Assembly: GCA_027943335.1 (NCBI GenBank)
Contig: BSBK01005649.1
Location: forward strand, 514,001 to 578,000
DNA from: Chamaecyparis obtusa
Lineage: Eukaryota; Streptophyta; Pinopsida; Cupressales; Cupressaceae
DNA length: 64,000 bases
Reading direction: 5' to 3'
The translations under genes and the position numbers were made by a program. Positions 46,032 through 55,750 of this stretch are shown here, in pieces; position 1 is the stretch's first letter; every line of letters starts with the position of its first letter. A model generated the notes under the pieces. It ran no database searches. It was not told the DNA's origin and worked only from the letters and a program-made list of their open reading frames with translations.

Positions 46032-47496
46032 ACGGCTCTGCCTGCCGAGTCCCTCTCGGTTGCTCTGTCCCTCCTTTTGGATCCATCCTCTCCGGGTAAA
46101 GTTTCAATTTGGTCCCGTTGCTGCTGTCATGTATCCGTTCGTTGAGAGTCCACAAAGTGTGCAGTCGTTCCCTCTCCCTGTCGCCGAGTCTGTTTTCCAT
46201 GGCGATCCAAAAGCTTGGAACCATAAATTCTACCAGGACCACGATCTCTTGCCCATACATCAGAAGAAGGAGAATCAAGAGTTTGAAGGCTATAGTCTTC
46301 CACACAGGATTCCAGTTGTCTCCCGTGGCGATGGTTTTCGAATTTCTCTCATCCGTCTCCGTACCCAGATTCAAAGGTTTCACCGTCGGTTCTTCATACT
46401 TCATAGCCTCCTTGTTTTTAAACTGATGTGCGGGTATAGTGTCCATTGTAGCTTCTCCTTCCTTATACTCCCCGTACTCTGGAGGATATTGATCTGGCTC
46501 TTCTTCTTCAACGCTTAATACGTTACAGGAGGGTGAGAACATCTCATAGTCCTCTTGCTGCCAATGGAACAATCCATTTAGTGAATCTGTGTCATCCTCC
46601 GAATAGCATCCTCCGAGTTTTAATATGCCTTCGGCATCTGGATCCATCCCCTCTCTCCCTTCGTCTCGTGGGTCATTCTCCCCTTCCGATTCTGATCCCA
46701 AGGAAGAGGCAAGTTCCTCGCTCACCAACTGGGTTCGGAGATCAATAGTAAATTTCTTGCCTCCGCTCTCCATCGAGAGTGTATTCCGTTTCCAGTTGTG
46801 GTTTGCCTTCGCTGCCACCAGCCATCCTCTTCCAAGTATGGCATCATACCCTTTCTGTTTCAACGGAATGACCACAAAGTCGAGCACAAATGGTTGTGCA
46901 CCCACGGTGACTTGTTGTGCCATCAACATGCCGAGGGGTTTAATCCCGTGCTGGTCGGCACTTAGCAGATTAAACGTAGGTGGCCACAGAGTGGGCTTTC
47001 CTAGCTTTTTCCATGTGTCCTCTGGGAGGATGTTTACCCCGGATCCGCTGTCTACTATAGTATCCGTTAGGATGGTGCCCAGGATGCCCATCTCCACCAC
47101 GGCTGGATGTTTGCCATTGTTGACGGCAAGCAGCATTGGATTTGTTGCCGAGCTTCCTAGTATGGAAGCGTCCGTATGTCTCGGTTTGGGTTTATCAACC
47201 TTTGTACCCAACAACACTGTCCCCAATTGAGGCATGGTGTATAGGAGGTCCTCCAGCTTGACAGGCACCTCCAGTTGAAGCATCTGCTGTACAATGTTCC
47301 TCTCCGCGTCTGTGCAGTAGGGTTCGGATGATTCGTGTGTCTCTCCTCGTTGGGCTTTCATCGCCCTTTCTATTTCCTCCCTTGCCTTCGCCATTCTCTG
47401 CTTCTCCGTTCGGGGATGGGGGTAGGGCTTCCTTCGCTTGCCCTCGAGTAAGAGCAAGTATAGCTTCTTTAATCCATGTGTTGCCTTCGATATCAA
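45970..47496 (-). CDS. Gypsy-type aspartic protease with truncated pol linker
   Basis: 508-codon open frame in minus sense. The first 30 codons overlap gag in another frame; the protein becomes family-like from about residue 25 (PHPRTEKQRMAKAREEIER). Retropepsin domain at about residues 110-260: GTILTDTIVDSGSGVNILPE carries the catalytic Asp, then NLLSADQHGIKPLG and YDAILGRGWL. An acidic linker follows up to VKPLNLGTETDER and GDNWNPVWKTIAFKLL, where plant gypsy proteins lead into RT. After that the sequence is unrelated (hydrophobic, then basic) to the stop at 45970. So the protease is intact and pol is cut off. It probably is made as a fusion with Gag if the one-base shift at the overlap is bridged. 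Confidence 0.85.
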   Translation of the reverse strand: MISKATHGLKKLYLLLLEGKRRKPYPHPRTEKQRMAKAREEIERAMKAQRGETHESSEPYCTDAERNIVQQMLQLEVPVKLEDLLYTMPQLGTVLLGTKVDKPKPRHTDASILGSSATNPMLLAVNNGKHPAVVEMGILGTILTDTIVDSGSGVNILPEDTWKKLGKPTLWPPTFNLLSADQHGIKPLGMLMAQQVTVGAQPFVLDFVVIPLKQKGYDAILGRGWLVAAKANHNWKRNTLSMESGGKKFTIDLRTQLVSEELASSLGSESEGENDPRDEGREGMDPDAEGILKLGGCYSEDDTDSLNGLFHWQQEDYEMFSPSCNVLSVEEEEPDQYPPEYGEYKEGEATMDTIPAHQFKNKEAMKYEEPTVKPLNLGTETDERNSKTIATGDNWNPVWKTIAFKLLILLLLMYGQEIVVLVEFMVPSFWIAMENRLGDRERERLHTLWTLNERIHDSSNGTKLKLYPERMDPKGGTEQPRGTRQAEPSVRATRASRHKIEKHPYGYA

Positions 47497-49270
47497 TCAG
47501 ATTGGCCCCTACGCCAGACTTTGGACAATTAGCATCTTCATGGTCCCTAGGGCCGCACCACTGACACAGCTGCTGAGGGGCGTCATTATTGTTACACTTG
47601 CTTGCGTAATGACCCCATTGGTTGCATGCCCTACATTGGATCATTAGGCATTCCTTCGCGTCATATTGGACCCTGTTACGGGTGGAATTATTATTGTTCC
47701 CTCCACCTCGCCGGTTGCCACGGTAACCTCTTGAAGATGCATTATTGTTTGGTTCCGTCCCCCCTGATGTGGATGGTTGTTCTTGTGTATAGAGCACTTG
47801 CTGGTTACGCACCTTCAGATTGTATGGGCATTCCTTTGTAGAATGTCCCATAATCTGGTAGATGTCACAGAATGCCTTTTTGGGACAGGCACCCTTCGTG
47901 TGGCCGCTCTCCTTACAATCCGTGCACCACAGTTCATCATCCTTGCTTGTTGTCCCCTTCATTGTCTTAAACTCTTTTAACATCCATTCTATATCCTTCT
48001 GAAGGGCCGTGACTTTCTTCTTCGGCTTCTCGTTGCTGCCACTCTCCTCTTCGGACGTATCGTCTTCGGATGACAAAGATCTATTCTTCTTCTTTTTGGC
48101 GATCTTATCTTCGCTTTCCAGGTCCATGGCCCGGTTGTATGCATCATTGTAGGATGTCGGAGGCACAATTTTCATCTTCCGTCGTAGCTTAGGATTCAAG
48201 CCCTCGACAAACCACCTCTTCTTTAGGCCGTCAACCGGTTGGCTTTCCATCTTTCCGACTAATTCCTTTAGCCGGCGGCCATATGCTCGTACGGTCTCCC
48301 TCTTCCCTTGCTTCGTTCCATAAATCTCTGAGACTATCTCATTATCATCTCGTAGTAGCCGGAATTCCTTCTCGAATCCCCCCTTCAGGTCATCCCATGT
48401 GGTTATGTTCGTTCCATCCAGATCCGCGTACCAGTCAATGGCCACGCCTCTCAGTGTGGCGGGGAACTGCCTCATCCATTCGTTCTGGTCAGTCACCCCA
48501 TTGGCTGCCCAGATGGTTTCACACGTACGGCAATGCCGTATTGGATCGTCCTTTCCATCATTGTGGAATTTTGGCAACTTCTCCTTATGTGCCGCCATGG
48601 TTGGTCGGGCTGATTTTGGTTGTTGCGTGCGCGGTGAATTTTGTGCTCCTGCACCGCCTGTGCTAGAATTGGCACCCACGTTCCCTTGGCCGATTACTAA
48701 CGGTACTTGTATCTGTGTAGCGGGTGGAACCGTATTGTGTGGAGTCGTTGGCTCCAATGGTGGGTTCGCCTGCGCGTCCCGTGTGTCTTCAGTCGTACCT
48801 TCCCGTGTGTCTTCGATCGTACCTTCTCGTGTGCCTTCGGTCGTACCTTCTCGTGTGCCTTCGGTTGTACCTTCCCGTGTGCCTTTGGTCGTGCCTTCCC
48901 GTGTGCCTTCGGCAATGCGCTCACCTTCGTAGTTCCCTTCCTCCGCACGCCACGTGCGGTTCAAGTCTTCAAACTGGTCTCGCTCTTCCTGAAGCAAGAC
49001 TTGTCTAAGTCGTGTTTCTTCGAGTAGTTCTTCTCTACTCCACACTCTCCGATGTTCCGGCGAGATGAACGATTCCCAGTCGGCCCCTGCACCTTCCGTA
49101 CCACTTCCGGGGTTCCCTTCGGGCAACCCTCCGGCAAGCTGGTCTTTGGCAAGTTGCCTCAGCCTACACCGACGTTCACGCTGTTGCGCGGAGATCAAAG
49201 CCTTCTGTGCGGCTTCCCCTTCGTCATCTTGTGCCTTTTTATTTCTATCTTTATTTAAGACATTGGGCAT
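47195..49270 (-). CDS. Gag of the non-autonomous gypsy-type element
   Basis: 691 codons from ATG at 49268-49270 (an in-frame TTG lies 15 bp upstream), about 50 bp after the LTR. Residues 20-110 are Glu/Arg/Leu-rich with coiled-coil character. 120-170 hold 24-bp-encoded repeats of GTREGTTE. The retrotransposon gag core spans about 230-390 (KLPKFHNDGKDD, GVAIDWYADL, WDDLKGGFEKEF, RRLKELVGKM). A Lys-rich segment follows (KKKKNR). Four zinc knuckles come next: CTDCKESGHTKGAC, CDIYQIMGHSTKEC (second Cys is Tyr), CRACNQWGHYASKC and CQWCGPRDHEDANC. Gag would coat and package element RNA. The last about 100 residues after LALTRGQ probably result from reading past a one-base shift. No internal stop. 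Confidence 0.88.
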   Translation of the reverse strand: MPNVLNKDRNKKAQDDEGEAAQKALISAQQRERRCRLRQLAKDQLAGGLPEGNPGSGTEGAGADWESFISPEHRRVWSREELLEETRLRQVLLQEERDQFEDLNRTWRAEEGNYEGERIAEGTREGTTKGTREGTTEGTREGTTEGTREGTIEDTREGTTEDTRDAQANPPLEPTTPHNTVPPATQIQVPLVIGQGNVGANSSTGGAGAQNSPRTQQPKSARPTMAAHKEKLPKFHNDGKDDPIRHCRTCETIWAANGVTDQNEWMRQFPATLRGVAIDWYADLDGTNITTWDDLKGGFEKEFRLLRDDNEIVSEIYGTKQGKRETVRAYGRRLKELVGKMESQPVDGLKKRWFVEGLNPKLRRKMKIVPPTSYNDAYNRAMDLESEDKIAKKKKNRSLSSEDDTSEEESGSNEKPKKKVTALQKDIEWMLKEFKTMKGTTSKDDELWCTDCKESGHTKGACPKKAFCDIYQIMGHSTKECPYNLKVRNQQVLYTQEQPSTSGGTEPNNNASSRGYRGNRRGGGNNNNSTRNRVQYDAKECLMIQCRACNQWGHYASKCNNNDAPQQLCQWCGPRDHEDANCPKSGVGANLIDIEGNTWIKEAILALTRGQAKEALPPSPNGEAENGEGKGGNRKGDESPTRRDTRIIRTLLHRRGEEHCTADASTGGACQAGGPPIHHASIGDSVVGYKG
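48781..48912 (-). repeat. 24-bp tandem repeat inside gag
   Basis: About 5.5 copies of a 24-bp unit (plus sense GTGTGCCTTCGGTCGTACC and five more bases), coding for repeats of eight residues, GTREGTTE with small changes. The frame is kept in all copies. Confidence 0.9.
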
Positions 49271-49306
49271 AAATCCTTCCCTCAACTCTCTTCTTGAGTA
49301 CGTCTA

Positions 49307-49319
49307 GGCAGCGGCGCCA
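49307..49319 (-). other. Gag-pro element primer binding site
   Basis: Minus strand TGGCGCCGCTGCC two bases from the 5' LTR resembles the TGGCGCCGTTGCC primer site of many plant gypsy elements. Confidence 0.82.
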
Positions 49320-49321
49320 GA

Positions 49322-49626
49322 TGTTTACCTGCTGGGGTAAACTTAGTATTGCACTGACATAGTACAGGAAATATAATAAACACAGAATATATTAGAGAAT
49401 AATAAATACTTTCATTAATCATTCCGGACTGGCAAGTACATTTACATAATAATGATCATACAATCATATCTCCCATGTCCAACCTCCGAGAGAGTATATA
49501 AAGTACTCGAAGGGCCACGACCGAAACGTCGTGACGTAACTGTCTAACCTCTTGGTCACTAACGACCAAGAGTAACATAATACTTTACTAATATAATAAC
49601 CCGTACATACAATTATCCCAACAACA
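49322..49626 (-). repeat. Gag-pro element 5' LTR
   Basis: 305 bp, pair of 44084-44388. The minus strand contains TTTATATA about two-fifths from its start, a possible TATA box. Confidence 0.95.
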
Positions 49627-49631
49627 TGCCA

Positions 49632-52600
49632 AATCTTATGATAATGTAAATATCAGTACTTCAATATGTCATGAAGCTTCATACATATCTCTCATGTGTC
49701 ATAATCCAATGCGCTGACTGCACTATCTTGGATCTTTTTCTCTGTCTAGTGACGGATTCTACACCTTTTGGATGTCATCTTCAACTTCTTGTCAGTTTTT
49801 TATTCTTGCAAGTATGGGCACACAATTTTCTAGCATGTACACATACGAAACCTTATATTCAACAAGACCACCATGAAATTCTATTCCTTTCTCTCCCCTT
49901 GATCTCTTCCATCCTGTCAACTCCACTCTTTTCTAGTACCTATAGAAGCTACTTGATACTTTCTTCTAAAGGTTTTCTTCCAAACCAACCCATAGAGCAT
50001 CTTTTGGATTAGCCACCATGTTTATTAGTCCAAAAAATTCACATAATCCTTCATCTTCGTTATCTTTGTCAACATATATTCAATTCCTCTTGCCACTTCT
50101 ACAAAGGAATTCTCTATTTTTATAGATTAAACTCACTGTCTCATTGGAGTCTCTAAACCGTCTATGCTTTTGTCATGACGCTAATATTAATTGTTTGTGA
50201 TTTATTGCAACCCATGTCAAGCCACAATGCTTCATTTCATCTCCCTCTCAAGTTCCTCTAAACATCAGATCATTGAATTGCAAAACAATCCAGTGTAGTG
50301 TAACTCCACCTCTAGGTAAGACATTTCTTTGTTATACTCCACTATATCAATATTGTACTTGTCACTTCTAACTTTAACCACTTCTGAATCAAGTCTTCAT
50401 ACTTTATGCCAACACAATCACCGTTTGAAATCTTCAATAGATGACCAAAAAACTTAGAAATTATTCCAGACACCAGCTAGAATGTTGTTCTTTTAGATCC
50501 ATTCTTAGTAACGTCCGTTTCCACCAACCTACAAACCCTTTGTGTAGGTCCATTTTTTAATTTGTGCTTAGACTAACATTTTGCAACAACCCATGTAACC
50601 TATGCATCTCTTTGAAAGGCAATCTTCAATGTTGGACTTGTCACTCAACTCTTGACAAGGAATGGTTTGTCAAATTTTTGCAAATATATTTCAACTACAA
50701 AGGCAGAGCTATTACTCTTTTGTGTTCCTAGCAGTCCAAGAAAAAAATCTGCAAAAAGTTCTTCCTTCATGACTACTACTACTATGTGAAAAATATTGAT
50801 ATCTCAGTCCTCCAATGACTCTCCATTTTTAGGCATGACTTCAAGGGTTACTTCCAATTCTTTTCCCCATTCACGATCTCTTTAGATTTCCTCACTCCTC
50901 AGAACATCCACTTGATTCCTACATGGGATTCATATTACCAATTGTGTGATGTTGATTGGCTCACTAACATCCTCTAGAAGAATGTATTACCACAGCTAGC
51001 ATTCTTCCTTGCTGCACTATCAGTGTCAAATGATCTCATTCATTCTTCACTAGATTAAACATTGTGTCTAATATGTCCACTATACTTGTAACAGGCATTA
51101 TATGCCCCTCCATAATTAGTCACATATTGTAAGGCATCCTATTCTCAACACTTTATAGAGTCAGCTGTTTGATTATATCACCATCGCTTCTCATCACAAT
51201 TACCCCTTGCCTCTACTGAAAGTGCTTGTCTTCTTCATTTGACATTAGTCGTGTTATCACACATCAACTAGCACATTTTGTGCAATCACTCCCTTTGCAA
51301 GCTAGCTTACACTCAGTAGTTCAATCCACATATTCCTCCATAGGATGCTTCTTTTCTTAATATTCCGGTTCTCTCTAGTTTGCATCTTCAAGTGATCAAT
51401 TTAGGATGCTATGTTCCTTGTCATCTTTAATAACTTTTTCCTACTCTTTTCCATTTGGTTTCTTGTTTTATCTCCAAACTAGGAACTATAATTATGCCTT
51501 CAACAATTAAAGCCTTTAGTTTAAATCTTGTCAACATGGCCCTCAAAGTTACTTCTTAATTCAGATCACTCTTTATAGGCATTTCACACTTACAAATTGC
51601 CACAAATGAAATGTTTCTATTTGCTCACCCTCTCACAAGCCACCTCTGCAAGAATTGAGCCTACTTCTCAATCTTTTGACCCAATACAATCTCCACCCAA
51701 CTCATAATTGTTGGAGAATGTGCACACATGGATGTCTTGTACCCAACATTACACCATTGGAAGACATCCTCACTCTCTTTTGAGAATCACCTTTTTTATG
51801 GATCTCCTTGGCGTGACATAAACACAAAAGATCATTGTTGTGCACAAAAGAGATTTTTAATTCACCCTTATGATAGATCACCTATAGTGCAAGGCACACA
51901 CAAGAGATGTGTAATTCACCACTCTTATGTATCTCTTGCAATGTGACACACATACAAAACCTCTATGACCCGCTCCTTGATGGATTGCCTTTAGTGCAGC
52001 ATGTTGATGCGAGTTTTGTGACCACTTCAACATGCATGATGAAACACTTAGTATTCTAGCATGAGACACCAAATAATCAAATCCTCTCTTGAATAAGGAA
52101 GCTTAGATGCTAAACAATGTATATGATTGTATGATCAACTAAGACAACCTCAAGGTTCCTTCTTACTGCAGACTTAAACTTAGTTGTAATTATGTGATAT
52201 GTTGGGTATCACCTGGGGACTTACACTGTTCATTCAATGCATAATCAACTTTCTAAATGCAAATGATTTAACAATGATGACTCTTCAATTACTTCTAATC
52301 AAAGTGCAAAAAGGGTAAAGGGTTTAGGAATTCTAATCTAATTCTAAGAATGCAAGAGATCATTGATGATGAGATAAGACCTTAACCAATCCTTGCTTTG
52401 CCAAATCACCTACACAAAGGAGGGTGCTTGCTTCTAAGGTTGCGGGGATGATTTTCATATTGAGAACATTCACTCAAATACCCAATTATGGTGCAATCCA
52501 AATAAACATTTCCAATTGAAGTTAGATTCTTGTAATTAGGCCTAGACTAACCTTACACTAATACTTGCAATCAACAAATATCAAAAAGTATGGATACTAG

Positions 52601-53198
52601 AATCACCATAATTCACTAATCAACAATATCTTCCATTCAACTACTTCTACTCCTATTCAACATAAAATGAAATCCCAACCTAAGTGAGGAAATGTAGAAA
52701 CCATGCAATACTCCAAAATGGTACAAGTAATCCACCATGAAAACCAACAATGAATTCTAAACAATTATAGCAGTATTATTGCAACAATCTCTCCAAGTCT
52801 CTCTTTACAAATGATAAGGCTTTGCTTTTTATAGTAGTTCCAAGTACAATGAATGGCCAAGATTGGCTCAAGATCGAGGGCCAGAATTATGCCAACACAA
52901 CCCAAGGATAACTACTAGCCACAAGCATTAAATGCTGACCAATTATATAAAAGCACCACCTTGTGGGCCAATAAGGAAATTACGTTTCTTTTAAGGACCA
53001 AAGAGAAAATAGGTTAGGTAAAAGCATTGAGTGGACTCCACATGTACACTTGGCATGACTTGATTGGTTGACCTTGGACATGTGGAACTAGAATTTTCGG
53101 ATCGGTTGAAGATGAATGGACACCACCTCAACATGCTTATCTTGTACACTTCATCAATATCTCTTGATACTCAACATTTTCCAGCCTTGACTTGATGG
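49632..53198. other. Gene-free repetitive sequence
   Basis: No protein family recognised on either strand. 51790-52010 holds loosely repeated units with CACACAAAAGA and GTGCAAGGCAC. 52080-53160 resembles the kind of AT-rich sequence seen in old LTRs, with TTTTTATAG near 52836, but no partner copy was found. Confidence 0.45.
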
Positions 53199-53324
53199 TG
53201 TTAAAGTTTGTGATCAGATTGTATGACTTTTAATTTTCTTTATTTTGTATATTAACTAATATAGATCCTTTCTTCTTTTCAAGTATGCAGCGAAAAAAAG
53301 ACTTTGAAATTCACAAATGATGTC

Positions 53325-53650
53325 CACCATGTACTCAGAATACTTGCCTACCAACATCAAGTTTCATGATGTCCACCAAGTACTCAAAAGTTTATAAAGA
53401 TATCATCTCATGATATTAGGAGTAATGGCCACAAAATATCAAGTCACATGATATTCACCATGTACTTAGAGTACTGGCCTACCAACATCAAGTCTCATGA
53501 TGTCCACCAAGTACTCAAAAGTTTATAAAGATATCATCTCACGGTATCGGGAGCATTGGCCTGCAAAATATCAAGTCGCATGATATTCACCATGTGCTCA
53601 GAGTAATGGCCTACCAACATCAAGTCTCATGATGTCCACCAAGTACTCAA
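53325..53650. repeat. Tandem repeat with period about 131 bp
   Basis: About 2.5 copies: CACCATGTACTCAGA-type starts at 53325, 53456 and 53588, each followed by GCCTACCAACATCAAGT and GATGTCCACCAAGTACTCAA. Each unit also contains two similar halves (ATCAAGT...ATGAT-TTCACC), so it arose by nested duplication. Confidence 0.85.
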
Positions 53651-53692
53651 CAAATGTCCATAGGTAATGTGCACTTACCATAGGAACATTCC

Positions 53693-53852
53693 TATCATCT
53701 ATCATGATCTGTTTCAGCCATCATAAGATGTCTATCACAATAGAAAATCATGGCAGAAAATCATGGCCTATTTAAGGAACTCAATCCACAATGCAAGATA
53801 TCATCTATCATGATCTGTTTCAGCCATCATAAGATGTCTATCATGATAGAAG
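53693..53852. repeat. Tandem duplication with offset about 106 bp
   Basis: TATCATCTATCATGATCTG and CAGCCATCATAAGATGTCTA occur at 53693-53752 and 53799-53852. Confidence 0.8.
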
Positions 53853-54883
53853 ATCAAGTTATTGTAAGATCGTCAGCTTCCAATAACTTTAACAAATACA
53901 AGTGATAATCATTTGGAAGTCGTCACTTCCTCATGATTTACATAGGACCCAAAAGGCATTCATGATTCATAGTCCTCTGACTGTTATAGTTTCTTTGATC
54001 ACTGGAGAATCTATCTCAACATGGACTACTCCCTCTGAATCAATACGACCGGGATTATCAAAACTTGATTGAACCATATCCTCTATCTGCTCCCTCTGAA
54101 ACTCAAGTTCTTGTATCAACCTCCTTTCTTCTTTTGAAATGCCAGACTCCCTCTGCATCTGGTCTTAATCATCAATTCGTTTGTAAGCATCAAGTTCTTT
54201 CTCTCTTGAATGCAATTTTCTTGTGCTTCCAACCTGAAGGTATGTCACAGAGAGATTACAAATAGCTCACTAAACTATCTCGACCGGAAATACCAATGAT
54301 AGAAGCATACAGGATTTTACTAACCAAAAGTTTAGCATGAATTACAAACTCAAAAATTGTGTGCATTAATAAAACATGGAATACTTATCTTTTATAAATT
54401 TCAAGTATTTCATTCTGTAAGGTGAGCCCATATAGAAAATATCATACAAATTCACAGAATGATGTCGTAGTTCTCAAATATTACCAGAATTCTTCACATG
54501 ACCTGTCTCAAATATCCAAAGGTTCTATACACTATGACAACCTTCAATCTGATCAGATCTCCCTTCAAACAGTTAGGCTTTTAAAGAAGGAACCTCACTC
54601 TGATACCATGTTAAAGTTTTTGATCAGATTTATATATTAACTAATATAGTTCTTTTCTTCTTTTCAGGTATGCAGCAAATAAAAGACTTTGAAATTCACA
54701 AATGATATTTCACTTTAATAATGCACAATGAGAATGTGGAAGTATTATAAAACAAATGCTGATAGATGTATTTCCAGATTTACTTGCTGATTGATTATGA
54801 GTAGACTTGCGTTCAATGTTGTATATGCTTGTCTTCATTCGATCATGAGAGATCTATATATATGTGGAGACATATTGATGAAT

Positions 54884-54913
54884 AGACATGTCTCCACATG
54901 TGGAGACATGTCT
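54884..54913. repeat. Perfect 30-bp palindrome
   Basis: AGACATGTCTCCACA followed by its exact reverse complement. It lies 70 bp before the GATACTAATCGG repeat cluster. Confidence 0.9.
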
Positions 54914-54979
54914 CTTCATTAACATGTCTTCCATGATAACTCATTAAGCATAAACAATAACCTTTACCGATTCGTGTCA

Positions 54980-55165
54980 AATTGATACTAATCGGTGATT
55001 GTGTTATCTTACATCAAACGATACTAATCGATGGTTGTATACTAACCGATACTAATTGGTATCGAAGCCAAGTCAAACCGATACTAATCGGTGGCTGTAT
55101 ATTAACCTATATCAATTAGTATCGATGCCAAGTCAACCGATACTAATCAGTGATTAGAATATAAT
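54980..55165. repeat. Cluster of GATACTAATCGGT-like repeats
   Basis: At least five direct forms (GATACTAATCGGTG near 54983 and 55079, with variants near 55019, 55048 and 55138) and inverted forms ATTAGTATCGA near 55113. The last two lie in tandem units of about 59 bp that share CCAAGTCAA. Confidence 0.7.
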
Positions 55166-55750
55166 GCAAAACGATAACAATGGAATCGATGAAGCATATC
55201 GATAATCAGATTTGATATCATTCGATCTTAAAAAAATACAAATGAATGATTAGTTAATTATATTAATAATATGAGAATATATTAATATTAATTTTTCCCA
55301 ATTATAAATGTACGAATATATATATCAATATGTATAATAATAATATCTATTATTATTATATATATTGGTATGTTTATGTATGTGCATAATTTAATCTATT
55401 CTCATAGTATTAATATAAGTGATAACTATTTTATCTGATCGAAGCTACAAACATCAACAGATGGCGATGACTCATTCCCAAATTGCTTCATCTTCAAGTA
55501 GTCTTCTCCTATCCTTTGAAATTCTTCACCTTGAAAACTTCTCATTGACATGACTTTGACCCTGCTTGTACTTGAAATTTTGATGTCATCTTGATGTCCT
55601 GACCTTGATCTTGCACTTGTAGAAGTGATGTAGGTACTTCATGTAGCTGGACCTCTTAATCGAACTTGGATTTCTGAAAGAAATTAAAGTTTGTGATGCT
55701 CTTGCCCAATTATTAACTTGTTCATCTTCTTAGCACAACTAATTTGACTC

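Larger units (their letters stand above)
44084..49626 (-). mobile_element. Non-autonomous gypsy-type LTR element with gag and protease only
   Basis: Complete minus-strand element of 5543 bp: identical-length LTRs of 305 bp (TGTTTACC...ACAACA), perfect target duplication TGCCA (44079-44083 and 49627-49631), primer site beside the right LTR and polypurine tract beside the left LTR. Gag (47195-49270) and protease (45970-47496) are long open frames. RT, RNase H and integrase are absent; the protein leaves the family pattern at the point where RT should begin (near 46250). The remaining 1.6 kb holds a CCGTACGG array, GC-rich hairpins and a decayed coiled-coil frame. The element would depend on a partner's pol. 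LTRs differ at six sites, all transitions, so the copy is comparatively young. Confidence 0.92.
53199..54705 (-). mobile_element. Possible remnant of a small minus-strand Copia-type element
   Basis: TGTTAAAGTTT-TGATCAGAT and the following about 100 bp occur at 53199-53321 and again at 54609-54705 as direct repeats. Left of the second copy, the minus strand reads TGGTATCAGAGT (54597-54608), an iMet-type primer site abutting the repeat. This suggests LTRs of a minus-strand element with a 1.3-kb interior. The interior has only a 63-codon Glu/Arg-rich frame (53967-54158, minus) that I do not recognise. The LTR ends beyond the shared segment are unclear. Confidence 0.5.

Noticed and set aside
46625..47230. 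201-codon plus-strand open frame
   Set aside because: It lies antisense to the protease frame, which has clear retropepsin motifs; the plus-strand translation has no family features.
48399..48932. 177-codon plus-strand open frame with Val/Pro/Ser repeats
   Set aside because: Antisense shadow of gag; its repeats mirror the 24-bp tandem repeat.
53325..53650. Regularly spaced repeats resembling a CRISPR-like pattern
   Set aside because: The period is 131 bp with similar sequence throughout, there are no unique spacers, and the surrounding genome is eukaryotic.
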